From Chrysopilus asiliformis (lineage: Eukaryota; Arthropoda; Insecta; Diptera; Rhagionidae), in assembly GCA_964034945.1 (NCBI GenBank), contig OZ035961.1, positions 31,584,184-31,648,183 on the forward strand: DNA of 64,000 bases, read 5' to 3'. This document shows, in pieces, positions 1-11,085 of the stretch. Every line of letters begins with the position of its first letter. Position 1 is the stretch's first letter. The translations under genes were made by a program, and so were the position numbers. The notes under the pieces are model-generated. The model did no database searches and was not told where the DNA came from. It saw only the letters and a list, made by a program, of their open reading frames with translations.

Positions 1-629
1 AATATTCCTTTCTCGGTCATTGCTAAATAATGACGACGTTTCCTTTTACATATTCAGGTATACAAAACGTAGATCAAGTCAACGAGTGCAATAATAGAGT
101 TGACTTTCAACTTTGTTAACATTATTTAGAATAGATTTATTAAATTTTTAATAAAATTTGTTAATTCCAACTATGTTTAAACATAATTATCACAATGTCT
201 TAAATACTGTTAAATGGCAGAATGTTGCTAGATTACTCTGTTACAAAAGTCATCAATGTTTGTGACAATCGTTCAAGTTTTGAAGAGATTTTTCCATTAA
301 AATATTCTGATGTCCTATGCTACATGAAGTTATCTTTAATTTGCTGAAAAACTAGTTAAATACATGATAATTTGCTGAAAACTTGTACAATTACGAATAT
401 CTCAGAGGAGCGTTTCGTATTTTGCTTGTGGTCGCCAATGGGAGATTTGTGTTCAAAAAACCGGAACTGCAGCAAAAATACCACAACTCGGTAAAAATTC
501 TTGGGACTTTGGTTTGAAATCTACAGAAATAATAACTTTAAGTGGCATAGCATCTTACAATATGTTCTTGCATGGCCATCAAGATTTCTTCAAGTTGTAT
601 TCGTTTATCGTTCAAAAGATGGTGTTATG
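1..629. other. AT-rich sequence, nothing recognised
   Basis: No gene, RNA or bounded repeat could be supported here. A 68-codon open frame begins at 501 but runs into the hAT-like element at 630 and has no recognisable content. Confidence 0.5.
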
Positions 630-909
630 CACGGCATACAGACAACCAAGGTATGCTGTAAACTTTTGATAGTCAGGTGTGACGTCATTTGTGCCGACTT
701 TTTTTAATTAATTTTTATGTTTATTGATCACTATTTAATGCAATCAGTCTACTAATTTACAAATATCTTATTTAAATCGCACAAATTAAAACAAAACCAT
801 CCAGAATACAAAATTCCTTCTGCACTTGACGAACTAATCGGCACAAGTGACGTAGCAACGAGATGTCAGATTTGAGTTTACAGCATACCTTGGTTGTCTC
901 TATGCCGTG
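630..909. mobile_element. hAT-like MITE with 8-bp target duplication
   Basis: The ends are inverted repeats. The left end begins CACGGCATACAGACAACC, and the reverse complement of the right end begins CACGGCATAGAGACAACC. Similarity continues for roughly 80 bp, including GTGACGT/TGACGTCA and TTGTGCCG stretches. The element is flanked by a perfect 8-bp direct repeat GTGTTATG at 622-629 and 910-917. Eight-base duplications are typical of hAT transposons. At 280 bp there is no coding capacity, so it must have been moved in trans. Some arm divergence indicates moderate age. Confidence 0.8.
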
Positions 910-1513
910 GTGTTATGGCTATTACATGGTCCGATTCCATCGTTTTGAAGATTAGGTTAATTGTGTAATAAGTTGTACCTACTAGTATAATTAATTGATA
1001 AATATTTAATTTTTATGCAGGTAATTGAAATGTTTTTCATAATCAGGTGATAAGAAATCATAGTTTTTCCACATGGGTTGATTTGTTGGAAGTTGGAGTA
1101 AAATTTTAGTGGAAAGGTGAACATAAATTGTTAATTAGTTTAATAATTTCTGAATTTGATGTGCGGAGAAAGGTTTAGATGAATAAACGCGTAGGTTGCA
1201 CTCAGCGGTGTAACTAAAGAGTGGTAAACCTGCCGAAAAGGAGCTCAAGATTTTAATAGGTCATGGGATCTATTTCCAAAAGATGTTCTTAAAATTTCGG
1301 TCTACGAAAGAAGATTGACAATAGTTTTTGTGTAACAATTTTCGCGTGGGGCGAGCGGGGATGGCAAAATTTGTAAAATATTTATACTTGTAATACATAC
1401 AAAGGAGGAATTGATCCCTCATTTATGAAATCTCCGAAAAAGCGTGATTTTTGAAGAAATTGAGTGTTGTGTACCAAATTTTTGTCTTGGCACTTGTATA
1501 TCGAAACCAAGTA

Positions 1514-2350
1514 CACCCAACTCTTTTTTTACACGGTCTTTTTTTACACGATTTTGAAATAACACGGTCCACAAAAAGAAAAAAAAATTTTTTTTCCACG
1601 AATTTTTTGTTCTAACACGAAGTCTAAAGAAAATTTTTTACTTACAAAAATAAAATATAATTGGGGAAATTCTTATAGTCGATTTTATATTTGTCTATTT
1701 AAAATTGCATTAAGCACATTATTGAGTTATTGGGCGCATTCAGTGAACGTTAATAATGAACCATACATACTCTTCATTGGATTCAAACTCGTCAGATGTG
1801 TTAGACATCTCTAGTAATGGAAGCGATTTTTGTCAAGTCAGTAATAAACGTTCACGCTTAATATCAAGTAGCGATGAATAATCTAAATAATATTTTTATT
1901 TCTATTCTAATTTGGTTTTTTTATAATTGAGGTGTTAAAAGCTAGAGTGGACTAAGCCACATAATCGAGTTTTTAAAGCTTTTCCACTTTTGTACCATTA
2001 TTAACTGTTATTAACTCTCCATTATTAACTCTCTTTTTTACTTATTTATCGTATGTATGTATATTTTTTTAATAATAAAAATTATATGAATTATATTTTG
2101 TTTTTGTTACTTATTTTATAATTTTTCAATAAAAATTAATATTAGTTATATTTTGTTTTTCTTTATAATTTATTATATTTTTTTTGCACGGTTTTTAGGA
2201 CAACATATAGCTTTTTTTTCATCTTACACGGTTTTTTAAAGCTGTGGAACACATCCTCAACTTTAATATGTGCTGCATATCTTTTTTTACATGGTTTTTT
2301 TACACGATTTTCGTTGGAACGTATCTACCGTGTAAAAAAAGAGTTGGGTG
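1514..2350. mobile_element. pogo/Tigger-like (Tc1-mariner) non-autonomous element
   Basis: Inverted termini read CACCCAACTCTTTTTTTACA at the left end, and the same sequence in reverse complement at the right end, with TA on each side (1512-1513 and 2351-2352). Further ACACGG/CCGTGT repeats lie subterminally. The 837-bp length and TA target suggest a deletion derivative of a pogo-like transposon. A 41-codon open frame at 1756-1881, serine- and aspartate-rich and ending ISSSDE, could be a scrap of a transposase tail, but this is not demonstrable. The family assignment is inferred from TA duplication and terminus style. Confidence 0.75.
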
Positions 2351-2420
2351 TATATCAAAATGTCGTATATCGAAGCTTCTTAAATCGATGGACGCATGTA
2401 TGTATTAGTTATCATACTAA

Positions 2421-2877
2421 TCATACTAATATATAAAAATGAGTTGGTGTTTGTCTGTCTGTCTATCTGTTCCTCTTTCACGCAAAACCGGCAGAACCGA
2501 TTGACTTGAAATTTGGCATGAGTGTCTGTGGTAGTTCTGGTTCCAACATAGGCATACGGAAAAGTAGCGCGAGGGGTGGGGGGAGTAAGGGGAGGGGGTA
2601 AATTGATTTCGAAACTTCCTTTTTGCGCTATGTTACTCTTTCGCGGGGAAACTACTGAACCGATTGGCCTCAAATTTGGCATAGATGTTCGTCGGGGGTC
2701 CAGCCCCAACATAGACATAAGGGGAGGGGGTAAACTGATCTCGAAACTTAGCTCTTCTTCTATGTTACCCTTTCGCGGGGAAACTACCGAGCCGATAAGC
2801 CTGAAGTTTAGCTCCAACATAGACCATAAAATTTTTTTTTTTGAACTTAACTCGGCAACGACGAGTATGCAAGCTAG
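2421..2877 (+). mobile_element. Non-autonomous Helitron
   Basis: It starts TCATACTAATATATAAAAAT directly after an A and ends CTAG directly before a T, as rolling-circle Helitrons do (A-T insertion, TC start, CTRR end). A short CTCG...CGAG hairpin (2851-2864) lies about 10 bp before CTAG. Next to the 5' end is a GTCTGTCTGTCT run, followed by the module CCGATTGACTTGAAATTTGG. The interior contains two degenerate copies of a unit with TTTCGCGGGGAAACTAC. The interior is related to 52591-53059, which is the other way round and has a different 3' hairpin. No protein is encoded. Confidence 0.65.
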
Positions 2878-2955
2878 TAATAAATAATGGATATATCTCT
2901 CAAAAATAAAGACTGAATAGATGTTAGATTACTGCCATTAGATTTCTAGTTCTTA

Positions 2956-3339
2956 TGCTACATTTACACGAATGACAAATTTGTCATTTTTTTCTTGTCA
3001 TTATGTTAATTCCCGTGTAAATGGCATAATTTTTGTAATTTTTTCTGTCAGAAAATGTCAATCTCTCATAAAAGAATGAACTTGTCCATTCTTTTATGCC
3101 AGATTGTCATTCGTGCAAACGCAATATTAGTTATGACAACTTTAGTATTCAACTTTTGTCATAACTAATATTGCGTTTGCACGAATGACAATCTGGCATA
3201 AAAAAATGGACAAGTTCATTCTTTTATGAGAGATTGACATTTTCTGACAGAAAAAATTACAAAAATTATGCCATTTACACGGGAATTAACATAATGACAA
3301 GAAAAAAATGACAAATTTGTCATTCGTGTAAATGTAGCA
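2956..3339. mobile_element. Long-palindrome (foldback) MITE with TTA duplication
   Basis: Two arms of about 180-190 bp are near-perfect reverse complements around a centre of about 20 bp at 3138-3157. The ends read TGCTACATTTACACGAATGA and its inverse. TTA occurs on both sides (2953-2955 and 3340-3342), which matches the 3-bp duplication of PIF/Harbinger elements. Only a few mismatches separate the arms, so the insertion is young or the arms have been homogenised. The transcript or single strand would form a very long hairpin. Confidence 0.8.
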
Positions 3340-3342
3340 TTA

Positions 3343-5239
3343 TTAAAAGAAATCACAAATTTAAGTTTTTGAAAAATTTCAATTTAAATTTTGACCGGAA
3401 GCTGGTAATAGCGATTACAAAGATTGAAGATTGTTTTTTCTCGAAATTAGAAAGCCTTTACAGAGATAGTGAGTGAGTGACAAAAATATGACATGGATTC
3501 TTTTATTCAATTTAAAATTTACATAATTCATGAATTCATTCACACCTCTCGATGTTGAAAACCAGTTTAGGAGTGACTTTAACTTGTCATTGTCTTGCAC
3601 GTTACCGGTAACCGGTAGGTATTTTAATGTACTTGAAGTCGGTGTGGCACTCACGCAAATCTACGTAAGATGAAGAAAAATGTCAGTTGTACAATGTACC
3701 ACTTGATTTGAATATTTTAAAGCGACTTTTATCTATAAGTTTTTTTTAAGTCTTTCTTGACAATTCCATGTTTTGCGATCAAAATTGATCTTGTTTTGAA
3801 GTTTCTGGTTGATTGTACAATCGCTGTGATCATAATAAAATTATTTGTTTCAGACTGGATCACAATTATAACGCAATATATACATATATATAAAGAATCA
3901 TCGCCGCTGAAGAATCTAATTTATATTATGTCATAGAACTGGTTTTCATCATCGGTTGACAAGTTTTATTCAAACCGAAGATTTTCAATGTCGTCGACCT
4001 AGACATTGAATCAAGGACAGAAAAAGTTAATAATATGTCGCATCGCATAAATAACTGATAAGAAAGAAATATTTTTAGTTAAGAGCAAATGTCTTTCAAA
4101 ATAACCGCATCAAACAACAAAATATTTACGTGTAAGTCATAAACAAGTAAGTTCAAAATTTGTTTTTCCATGTACATTTAAAAAGTTGATTTAAATTAAT
4201 AAGATCCTTGTGTTATTTTAGCGAAATTCTTAAACTTTCAAATTGCATTAAGTTGTTTGCTTAATTTTGTGCCTCATTCTTAATTTTTCCACGCCTTCAA
4301 GTTTTGAAAAGCAACTTTTGAAGATCGTGCCGGTGAGCTCAGACCGTAGTCGTCTTTAGAATGAAGAATAAGATTCGATAACCAGTTTTCGCCAATATTA
4401 AACCACCAAAAAAAAGCTCGTTTACCTTCTAAATGCCGGTCTAATGCGCTTACATCGAGCTAAACTACAAATTAGCGAAAATCGCGAGAGAATTTTGTGC
4501 GAATTTCAGATGACGGTTTTTGCATTGAATTGAAACAAAGCATTGGCATTCGACTAAAATAAAATATGGGATCGATATGAAATTATTGCGATATGCATAA
4601 TGCAAAATTAAAATTATTTGTCAGCTTGCATAATATTTTAAGACATTTCAAGAATTTTTGTTTATGCAAGATTTCTACTATATATGTTTAAATCAGCAAT
4701 TGAAATTTCGCTGACTCATATGACATATATTTTCGTTCATTGTAATAATATTATAAATTTTTTTTCATGAATTTGTCGTTATGAGAATCGAAATAATTTT
4801 AAAAGATTTTTGTTTTGCAAGTATTTTTAAAAATATTTTTTTTATCAATTTAACTAAATGACTAATTTGGTTACTAAATATAACTCTTCAAAAAAAAAAA
4901 GAGTTAACTCTCCAAATACGATGACATTATGGAGAAAGATCACATTATGGTTTATTAATTGATAAAAACTGCGTCATAATTGAAAATTTGATTTTGTAGA
5001 GAAATGCAATTATGTATCACCATTTAAAATCATCGTAATAATGTCAAACTAAATTAAACCACTGTTGTTTGCTACTGAAAACACAAAAAAAAATCGAAAA
5101 ATTGAAATACTATAAATAAACTTTATCTAATATTTTATGTCATGTAAGTGCTAAAATAAATTGTGAAAATTAAAAACAAAAGATTTGATAAAAGTTGACT
5201 TTCAAAAGATTTGGTTTAATGCAAAACATTTAGTTTAAT
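3343..5239. other. AT-rich intronic sequence, nothing recognised
   Basis: No bounded repeat, RNA gene or convincing exon was seen. A small open frame on the minus strand at 3415-3654 has no recognisable content. A short palindrome around a poly-A run (AACTCTTC...GAGTT) lies near 4886-4912. Confidence 0.45.
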
Positions 5240-5740
5240 GCAATATAATATAGTAAACCTTCATGAAGGAAAATTCTCTTAACACCTTCAGGCCTGGTTT
5301 TTAGTGTCTTATACGTAGTATATGAAGTATTGTATTCATGAAAATTTTCGACCTTTTTAGTTTGCCTAAAAAACATATCCTGAGCACTCCCGAGTTGATT
5401 GGAGTCATATTACAAAAATGGCTTTCTGTCTGTCAGTCTGTTAGCCTATTAGTCGGATAGTCTGTTAGTCTGTCAGTTAATAGAGCTGGAATCATGGAAT
5501 TTTACAAGGATTGTTGGTCTCACAGTGGGACGGTTTTTTTAACTTTTGGTGGAAATCCGTTAACCCGAAATAACCAAAATGGCGGCTTTCTAGAAATTCC
5601 AATTTCGCTTTTCACGATTTACTCCGAAATTACGCGTTTTTACGCGCTAAAGTTGAATGTAGTAAAATTTCCTACACTCTTGTCTTGTACTAAAATTCGA
5701 TATCCCAAACCGGTATCGAGATATACCGTTATTTAAAAAA
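5240..5740 (+). repeat. Dispersed repeat family Q with CTGTCAGT/CTGTTAGT microsatellite
   Basis: The stretch from GTATTGTATTCATGAAAATT through TTTTGCCTAAAAAACAT-like sequence to GGAGTCATATTACAAAAATG recurs at 63690-63800. It also recurs in inverse at about 20220-20320. A degenerate 8-bp-period CTGTTAGT array follows at about 5426-5476. The array here is short (about 50 bp), in contrast to hundreds of bases in the other two copies. Boundaries are approximate. Confidence 0.6.
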
Positions 5741-6230
5741 AATCCTTTTTTGCGGTTCAATGTAGGAGGTGAATTGAAGAGAATAATATTTTACACAATT
5801 TTGTCTTTCACTGTTAGCCGCTATCTTTTACCGTTATTAAAATATTTCAGATTTTGTACAAGAACAATTCATGTTTTTATGAAAAATTTGTCAAGGTAAA
5901 ATGTGTTTAGAATATAATTTTACATAACTTATTCATACATCGAAATGGAGTTGGACCACTCTTCCCCTTGACCTCCTACAAATAGAATAACTTTTTTATA
6001 TTTTTTCGAAAACGGTGCATTTTTTTCGAAATTTTTTTTTCGATATTTTGGAGACAAAATGTGTTTAGAATATAATTTTACATAACCATTCCATACATCA
6101 AAATCTAATCAGATCAATCCTTCTCCCCCTCGCCCACACAAATGGATTTTTTTCATAAAAATTTCGTTTACCCTCATATTCAATGGTTGGCTCCTGGCAG
6201 TTGCAGTTTTTCTTATATTTAATGTGATTT
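5741..6230. repeat. Degenerate repeated units (TTTTACATAA..CATACATC type)
   Basis: Two successive related units contain AGAATATAATTTTACATAAC, then CATACATC and a pyrimidine-rich CTTCCCC/CTCCCCC tract (about 5900-6000 and 6060-6150). Similar units occur at 21950-22230 and 57560-57690. They look like old pieces of a dispersed element. No ends could be fixed. Confidence 0.4.
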
Positions 6231-6540
6231 TTATACCCCTATGGTGAAACCAAAGGGTATATTAAATTTGCCTTACCGTTTGTAACGCCAAGATTCCGTT
6301 ATCACATGCAAAAATGAATTACACCAGTGTGTTTAGAATGATAAAAAAAATTGAATTTTGCATGTCCGTCCGTTTGTCCGTCGGTTTGTCCGTCCATTCT
6401 GTCTATCGGTCTGTCTATCCGCCGGTCTGTGGCGTGGATTGCGGGCGCACGAATTGAGCTAGAGACTTGAAATTTTACGTAGATTCATTTTTCGTAAAAT
6501 GCAAGGCTAAGCTCGTTAATTGGCAAAAATGGACCATTAT
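6231..6540 (+). mobile_element. DINE-1/Helentron-like element, 5' fragment
   Basis: It begins with the family 5' end (TATACCCCTATGGTGAAACC) and runs through CTTACCGTTTGTAACGCCAAG, the ACACCAGTGTGTTTAGAATG block, a GTCCGTCCGTTTGTC microsatellite and GACTTGAAATTTTACG. It then loses similarity after AATGGACCATTA. The 3' subterminal repeat and the hairpin are missing, so this is a truncated relic. Compare the complete copies at 7744 and 27576. Confidence 0.7.
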
Positions 6541-7743
6541 TATTATTTTTATTTTGTAGTCGTGGATCCTAGAGTAGCTTTTTGAAGGTGCACATAGTTT
6601 TAGTTTGGTTACAGCCGCGGCAAAAGAAAAAAAATCCTTCCGGAAAGCTAATAAAACGGCCAGATTACTTAAATTCAAACCAGATTTAAAGTCCTATAGC
6701 TAGAAATGCATTTGAAAACAGCGAAAAACAAAATTAATGCATATTTCGTTCTAAAACATATTTAGAATTCTTGAAGCTAAATTATGGCCAAAATGAGTCA
6801 AGGTCACTCCATTTCTTCACGTGACTTGCTTACAAATGGCTTTAAGGTGATTAAGAACTTCGCTTAAGTTTACCTCGCCAAATTCGGAAACATTTTTCAC
6901 ACAGAAAATTTGTAATATTGAAAGATTTAAATCTACCTACACAGTACGCATTTGCCGGTAGTTAAGTTCGATATTCAGGTGATCCAAAATAAATTACACT
7001 TTCGCTTGTTTGGCGTTATTTAAGTGGGAAAACATAATGTGTAAACACGATTGTTATTACAAAGCAAATTAGTCAAATCAAATACTTTTAGCTGATTACA
7101 ATAACAATTTATTAATAGATGAGTGTTAAATGAACAAATTACAAATAATTTGGTTATGATTCATGTGACATTCTGAAAAATCATTATTATAGACCGTAGC
7201 TGCAAAAAAATTTAGATTTTTTTTCGCGATGTTAAAAATTGTTAGCCGAACTAAATTTATGTATATTTTTGGTGCCACCTGAATTTGAATTTAGTTGATA
7301 AGCGTTCGTCGGATAAAAATATTAATTTGTTTGAATAAGACATAATCAACCGTTCATATCGTGAGACAGCTGCTAAAATTTAACTCATTCTTTTTTGATT
7401 GCATAATGATATCATTATACACACGACAGAAATAATTCAATTTATGAAGTTTCCCAGATAACGAGACAATTTAGGTAGTATATTTTTATTGTTAGCCAAA
7501 AAATTTACCATTATCGATATGTTTTCAAAATGTTAATTTTTAATGTTTTCATAGATAACGAAAGATTAATCAATCAATTCAGATATTTCTAACTTTGATT
7601 GCTGGGTATTAGTATTAGACAATCCTCTTAATCTATATCACAGTTTCTAAATCGCTATTATCAAATTCCATGATGTCAATGTCGTCATTAAAATGTTTTA
7701 AAGTTTTTTCAATGAATATTTACTGTGTTGATATCATCTTTAT
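6541..7743. other. AT-rich sequence, nothing recognised
   Basis: No gene, RNA or bounded repeat supported. Confidence 0.45.
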
Positions 7744-8324
7744 TTTTATACCCGTATGGTGAAACCAAAGGGTATATTAGATTTGCCTTACCGTTTGTAA
7801 CGCCAAGATCCCGTCATCACACACAAAAATGAATTACACCAGTGTGTTTAGAATGATAAAAATAATTAATTTCTGCATGTCCGTCCGTCTGTCTGTCCGT
7901 CTGTCCGTCTGTCCGTCTGTCTGTCCGTCTGTCTGTCTGTGGCGCGGATTGCGGGCGCACGGATTGAGCTAGAGACTTGAAATTTTGCGCAGATTCGTTT
8001 TTCGTAAAATGCGAGGCTAAGTTCGTTAATGGGCAAAAATGGACCATTAAGGGGGGTACCCCCCATACGAACGAAAACGATTTTTGCGAATATCTTAAAA
8101 ACGGTGCATCTTATCAAAAAAGTCCAAGAACAAAAGTTATTCAGGATATTATTCTCCATAAAACTCCCATACGTCAAAATCCGATTGGAACAAATTTTAA
8201 AAAATCTTATTGGAAAGTTTGACTTCATAGTGGAATTTTGATAAAACTGTTCGCCATTCACTTAAATCACCATACGGGTTTTCAATAATTGCCAGATTGG
8301 CAATTATAGCTTTTGTTATGTTTT
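7744..8324 (+). mobile_element. DINE-1/Helentron-like element, full-length copy
   Basis: In order it has: a 5' end TATACCCGTATGGTGAAACC; the ACACCAGTGTGTTTAGAATG block; a GTCY microsatellite (about 7880-7938); GAGCTAGAGACTTGAAATTT; a block ending at GGAAAGTTTGACTTC; and the 3' part. The subterminal inverted repeat is CCCGTATGGTGA (7751-7762) against TCACCATACGGG (8267-8278). A perfect 9-bp hairpin TAATTGCCA-GAT-TGGCAATTA (8286-8306) follows, then CTTTTGTTATGTTTT. This layout is the diagnostic one for DINE-1/INE-1 and other Helentron-associated elements. It encodes nothing. Open frames across it are shadows of the microsatellite. Confidence 0.8.
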
Positions 8325-8481
8325 GAAAGTAATTTTTCAATTTGGGTTTTTCGTATGGAAAAAAATCATTACATGTGGAAAAAATTAGGATAATTTTTAT
8401 GTTTTATATTTTACATATTTATTAGGAGTTAGTGACTGACAAGCAGTGTGATTTCGAACTTTTGATGTTTGACATATTTAA

Positions 8482-9097
8482 CCCTAATCCGCATTCGCGG
8501 TGACTTTGAGACACCGATGCAGTTTTGAGAGTGATTGTTACGAATGTTAAAAAAGTTGTTGCATTCATGCTCCTTGACTTTGTTTTTTTAAGCCAATACT
8601 ATTTAAAAACGAAAAAAAAAAATTAATTTTTTTTACTACAACAATAATATTTCGCTTTTATGAAATTCACCCTTAATCCACGCAGGCGGTGTCTCAAAGA
8701 CACCGTAACGGTTTTACCAGCAAAGAAAGGTTATTTTGGTATCACTTTGCTTCTATTTCGCAAAATATCGGACTGTAGTAGGCGATAATAACTGTAGCAC
8801 TTCCCAAAAGAGAAAACGTTGCTTCCTGTGTCCCCATTTCTAAGGTCGCGCTTTGAAGCAGATAAGTGCAAATCCAAGAAAAATGTTTGTAACGAAAATT
8901 CTTAAAAATCAATTTTATGCTACAATTATAAAAAGTACGAATAATGTATATACAAATAAATAAATATTATTAACTGAATTAAAAAATGCAAACTCAAAAA
9001 AAATTTTTTTTATTAAATTATTCTATTTTTCCGGCATGGTGTCTTTCAGACACCGCCTGCGTGGATTAAGGACAAAATTAGCCTGAGCTGATTAGGG
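8482..9097. mobile_element. piggyBac-like MITE (TTAA-type)
   Basis: The left end reads CCCTAATCCGC directly after TTAA (8478-8481). The right end, in reverse complement, reads CCCTAATCAGC and is followed by TTAG, one base from TTAA. Inside lie inverted copies of CACGCAGGCGGTGTCT (about 8679 and 9049) and a perfect CGGTGTCT-CAA-AGACACCG hairpin near 8690-8708. The terminus style and TTAA target suggest piggyBac. The flawed right duplication makes this less certain than 53162-53459. Confidence 0.55.
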
Positions 9098-9185
9098 TTA
9101 GCAGTTCAAAACACGACATTAAAAGTATAAGGAGCGCTACACTTCCGAAAAAACCGAGTCGATCACGGAGTTTGAGGGAGTCCAT

Positions 9186-9650
9186 TAGGGATGTCAACAA
9201 AGAACCGGTTAAACCGGTTACCCGGTGTTTTTGCTTCGGTTAACCGGTTTTTTCGGTGTTTTTTTTGCACGGTTATACCCGGTGTTTTTTTAAAAGCCAA
9301 AAACCGTTAAAAAAAACTGATCATTCTTTTTTGTATGGAAAAATAATTTTAAACCAATTTTCGTGCAACTGGTTTGTTAGAAACACTTCTTTTTAGCCAC
9401 TCTAGACCAAATACAATATTATATTGTGCCATTTATGGTCTCTTAATGGATGATATGGCATTTCACGTCTTTTGTTTGTATTATAGTGTATTTGTTGTGT
9501 CTAAGGACTAACCTACCCAATTTGAATAAAACGGTTTTCGGTGTTTTAATAACCGATTTTTTGGACCCGGTTAAACCGGCCCGGTTTAAACCGAAGTCTT
9601 AAAAACCGGTTTAACCGAAACTCGGTTTTTTTAAAATTTTGACATCCCTA
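9186..9650. mobile_element. hAT-like MITE with perfect 8-bp duplication
   Basis: The ends are TAGGGATGTCAA and TTGACATCCCTA. They are flanked by GAGTCCAT at 9178-9185 and 9651-9658, a perfect 8-bp duplication typical of hAT. Subterminal sequence is rich in AACCGGTT/CCGGTTTAA-type palindromic repeats, probably transposase-binding motifs. Length is 465 bp and no coding frame is visible. Confidence 0.85.
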
Positions 9651-9779
9651 GAGTCCATTACCTTTCAGAGAAAATCGATTTCCGGGCTAAGTAGTTCACA
9701 ACAGTTTCCTATGGGTGGCAATTTTTAACCATTTTGCTGTCTTAAACCAATTTATTAGAGTCAAAACACAAAAAAAATG

Positions 9780-9965
9780 TCACCTCGCAAATTCTCTTTT
9801 TTTGCAAGCATTTGAGAGTTTTGAGTTTTTTTTTCGTGTTTTCAAAGTTGATATTGTGACTGTGAACAACTTTTCTTGCATGCCTCTGCCGGGACTCGAA
9901 CATGGGACCTCTCGATTTGTAAACCATTCGCCTTCCCGTAGGCTATTGAAGCCAATTGGTAAGTC
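9780..9965 (-). repeat. Possible tRNA-derived SINE fragment
   Basis: On the minus strand the stretch contains TAGCCTACGGGAAGGC, which resembles a Pol III A box. About 30-40 bp further on comes TGTTCGAGTCCCGGCAG, a good B-box match (GTTCGANTCC). Both spacing and motifs are those of a tRNA head. A purine-rich tail with AAAAAAAAA runs follows. I could not fold a full cloverleaf and saw no second copy in the window, so this is a candidate only. Boundaries are approximate. Confidence 0.35.
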
Positions 9966-10321
9966 TTTTCTAAACGTCAACACCCTTTACAATGAAAATA
10001 ACTCCTAAAAGGAGTTCGAGTGAATTTTTGACTTCTTTTTGGAGTTAATTCGAAATTGAGGTCAAAACGGTGTTAAAATGAATATTTAGCTCCTTAAAAC
10101 AGAAATGTGAAAATAACTCCGCGCTACGGTGTCAAATTTTTGCTGAATAACACTGCGAAGTACGAGGAGGTGTTAATTCGTCCACAGATTTTTTCGAGAG
10201 TGTACGGTCACATAAAAGTTGGTTGCTCTTATTGAAATTTTAATTACTGAAAAGTGATGGATACTTAAACAAACTACTTATTTTTCAGAAAAATATTAAA
10301 AAAGACTATCCGTTAGTAGAC

Positions 10322-11085
10322 ATACTTGTAAAATATCAGTTGTGGTCAACATCTTCCCTCTGCAATATTTAGTTCCGGGAAAAATATGTAAAAAATGATA
10401 TTTTTTCAAATATCTCGAAAACCGTTAAAGATATGTGAAAACTGCTGAAGGAAATTCTGCAGGAAATTTTAATTTCTTTATTAAAAATAATTTTGGTATT
10501 TTTTTCTCAGAAGCGCCTAGTTTCCGAAAAATTTTCACTTAATTTCTTAAAATATTTTGAGAACCATTAGAGATGCAAAAAATCCGTTAAAGCAAAAAAT
10601 GTAGAAAATTTTATTTTCTTTAAATTTTGTTATATTAACATTTTCCCAAAAGCACCTAGTTGTCGAGAAATTTTCAAAAAAAAACTTTTAAAAAAATTGT
10701 GTGGGAGGTATCCGTTATAGCTAACGTTAGTTTTCCAAAAAGTTGATAGAAAACTACGATTTTGGTTAAAAAGTCGATAGAAAACTACGATTTTCGTAAA
10801 TCTCATTCACAAAAAATTTCAAGTTGCTAGCTCAACGCGTTCTTGAGTTATTTAAGATACGTAAAACGGACAGACAGTTGGACGGACAGCCAGACAGATG
10901 CCCGGACATCTTTATAATTTTGCGTGAAACGGATTTCGTAGTGATCAGAAAGTTTCTGTCTGCCCGCGTTCTAGAGTCCGTCATGAATACAATACAATAT
11001 CCGGTATAGTAGAGGTAAGTAAAAAAGGGGTACTTTAACGGTGTGCCCGGTAAAAAAAATAACCTGAATTTAGAGAAAATCAAAT
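10322..11085 (-). repeat. Dispersed repeat family P, minus orientation
   Basis: Read on the minus strand it gives CTTACCTCTACTATACCGG, GTATTGTATTCATGA, CTTTCTGATCACTACGAAAT, a GTCY microsatellite, CCGTTTTACGTATCTTAAAT, an ACTTGAAATTTTTTGTG module and several units with CTTTAACGGTTTTCGAGATA-like sequence. It ends near AATATTGCAGAGGGAAGATG. The same order appears on the plus strand at 23760-25130, and the last part at 63300-63680. No protein is encoded. Exact ends are not determined. Confidence 0.65.

Noticed and set aside
1756..1881. 41-codon serine/aspartate-rich frame in the TA-flanked element
   Set aside because: Could be a transposase tail, but it is too short to support. Mentioned only under the element.
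7817..8261. Overlapping open frames rich in DRQTDRRTDGQTD on both strands (also at 27607-27924 and 10824-11083)
   Set aside because: They are translations of GTCY microsatellites inside dispersed repeats and recur wherever the repeat does. They are not genes.
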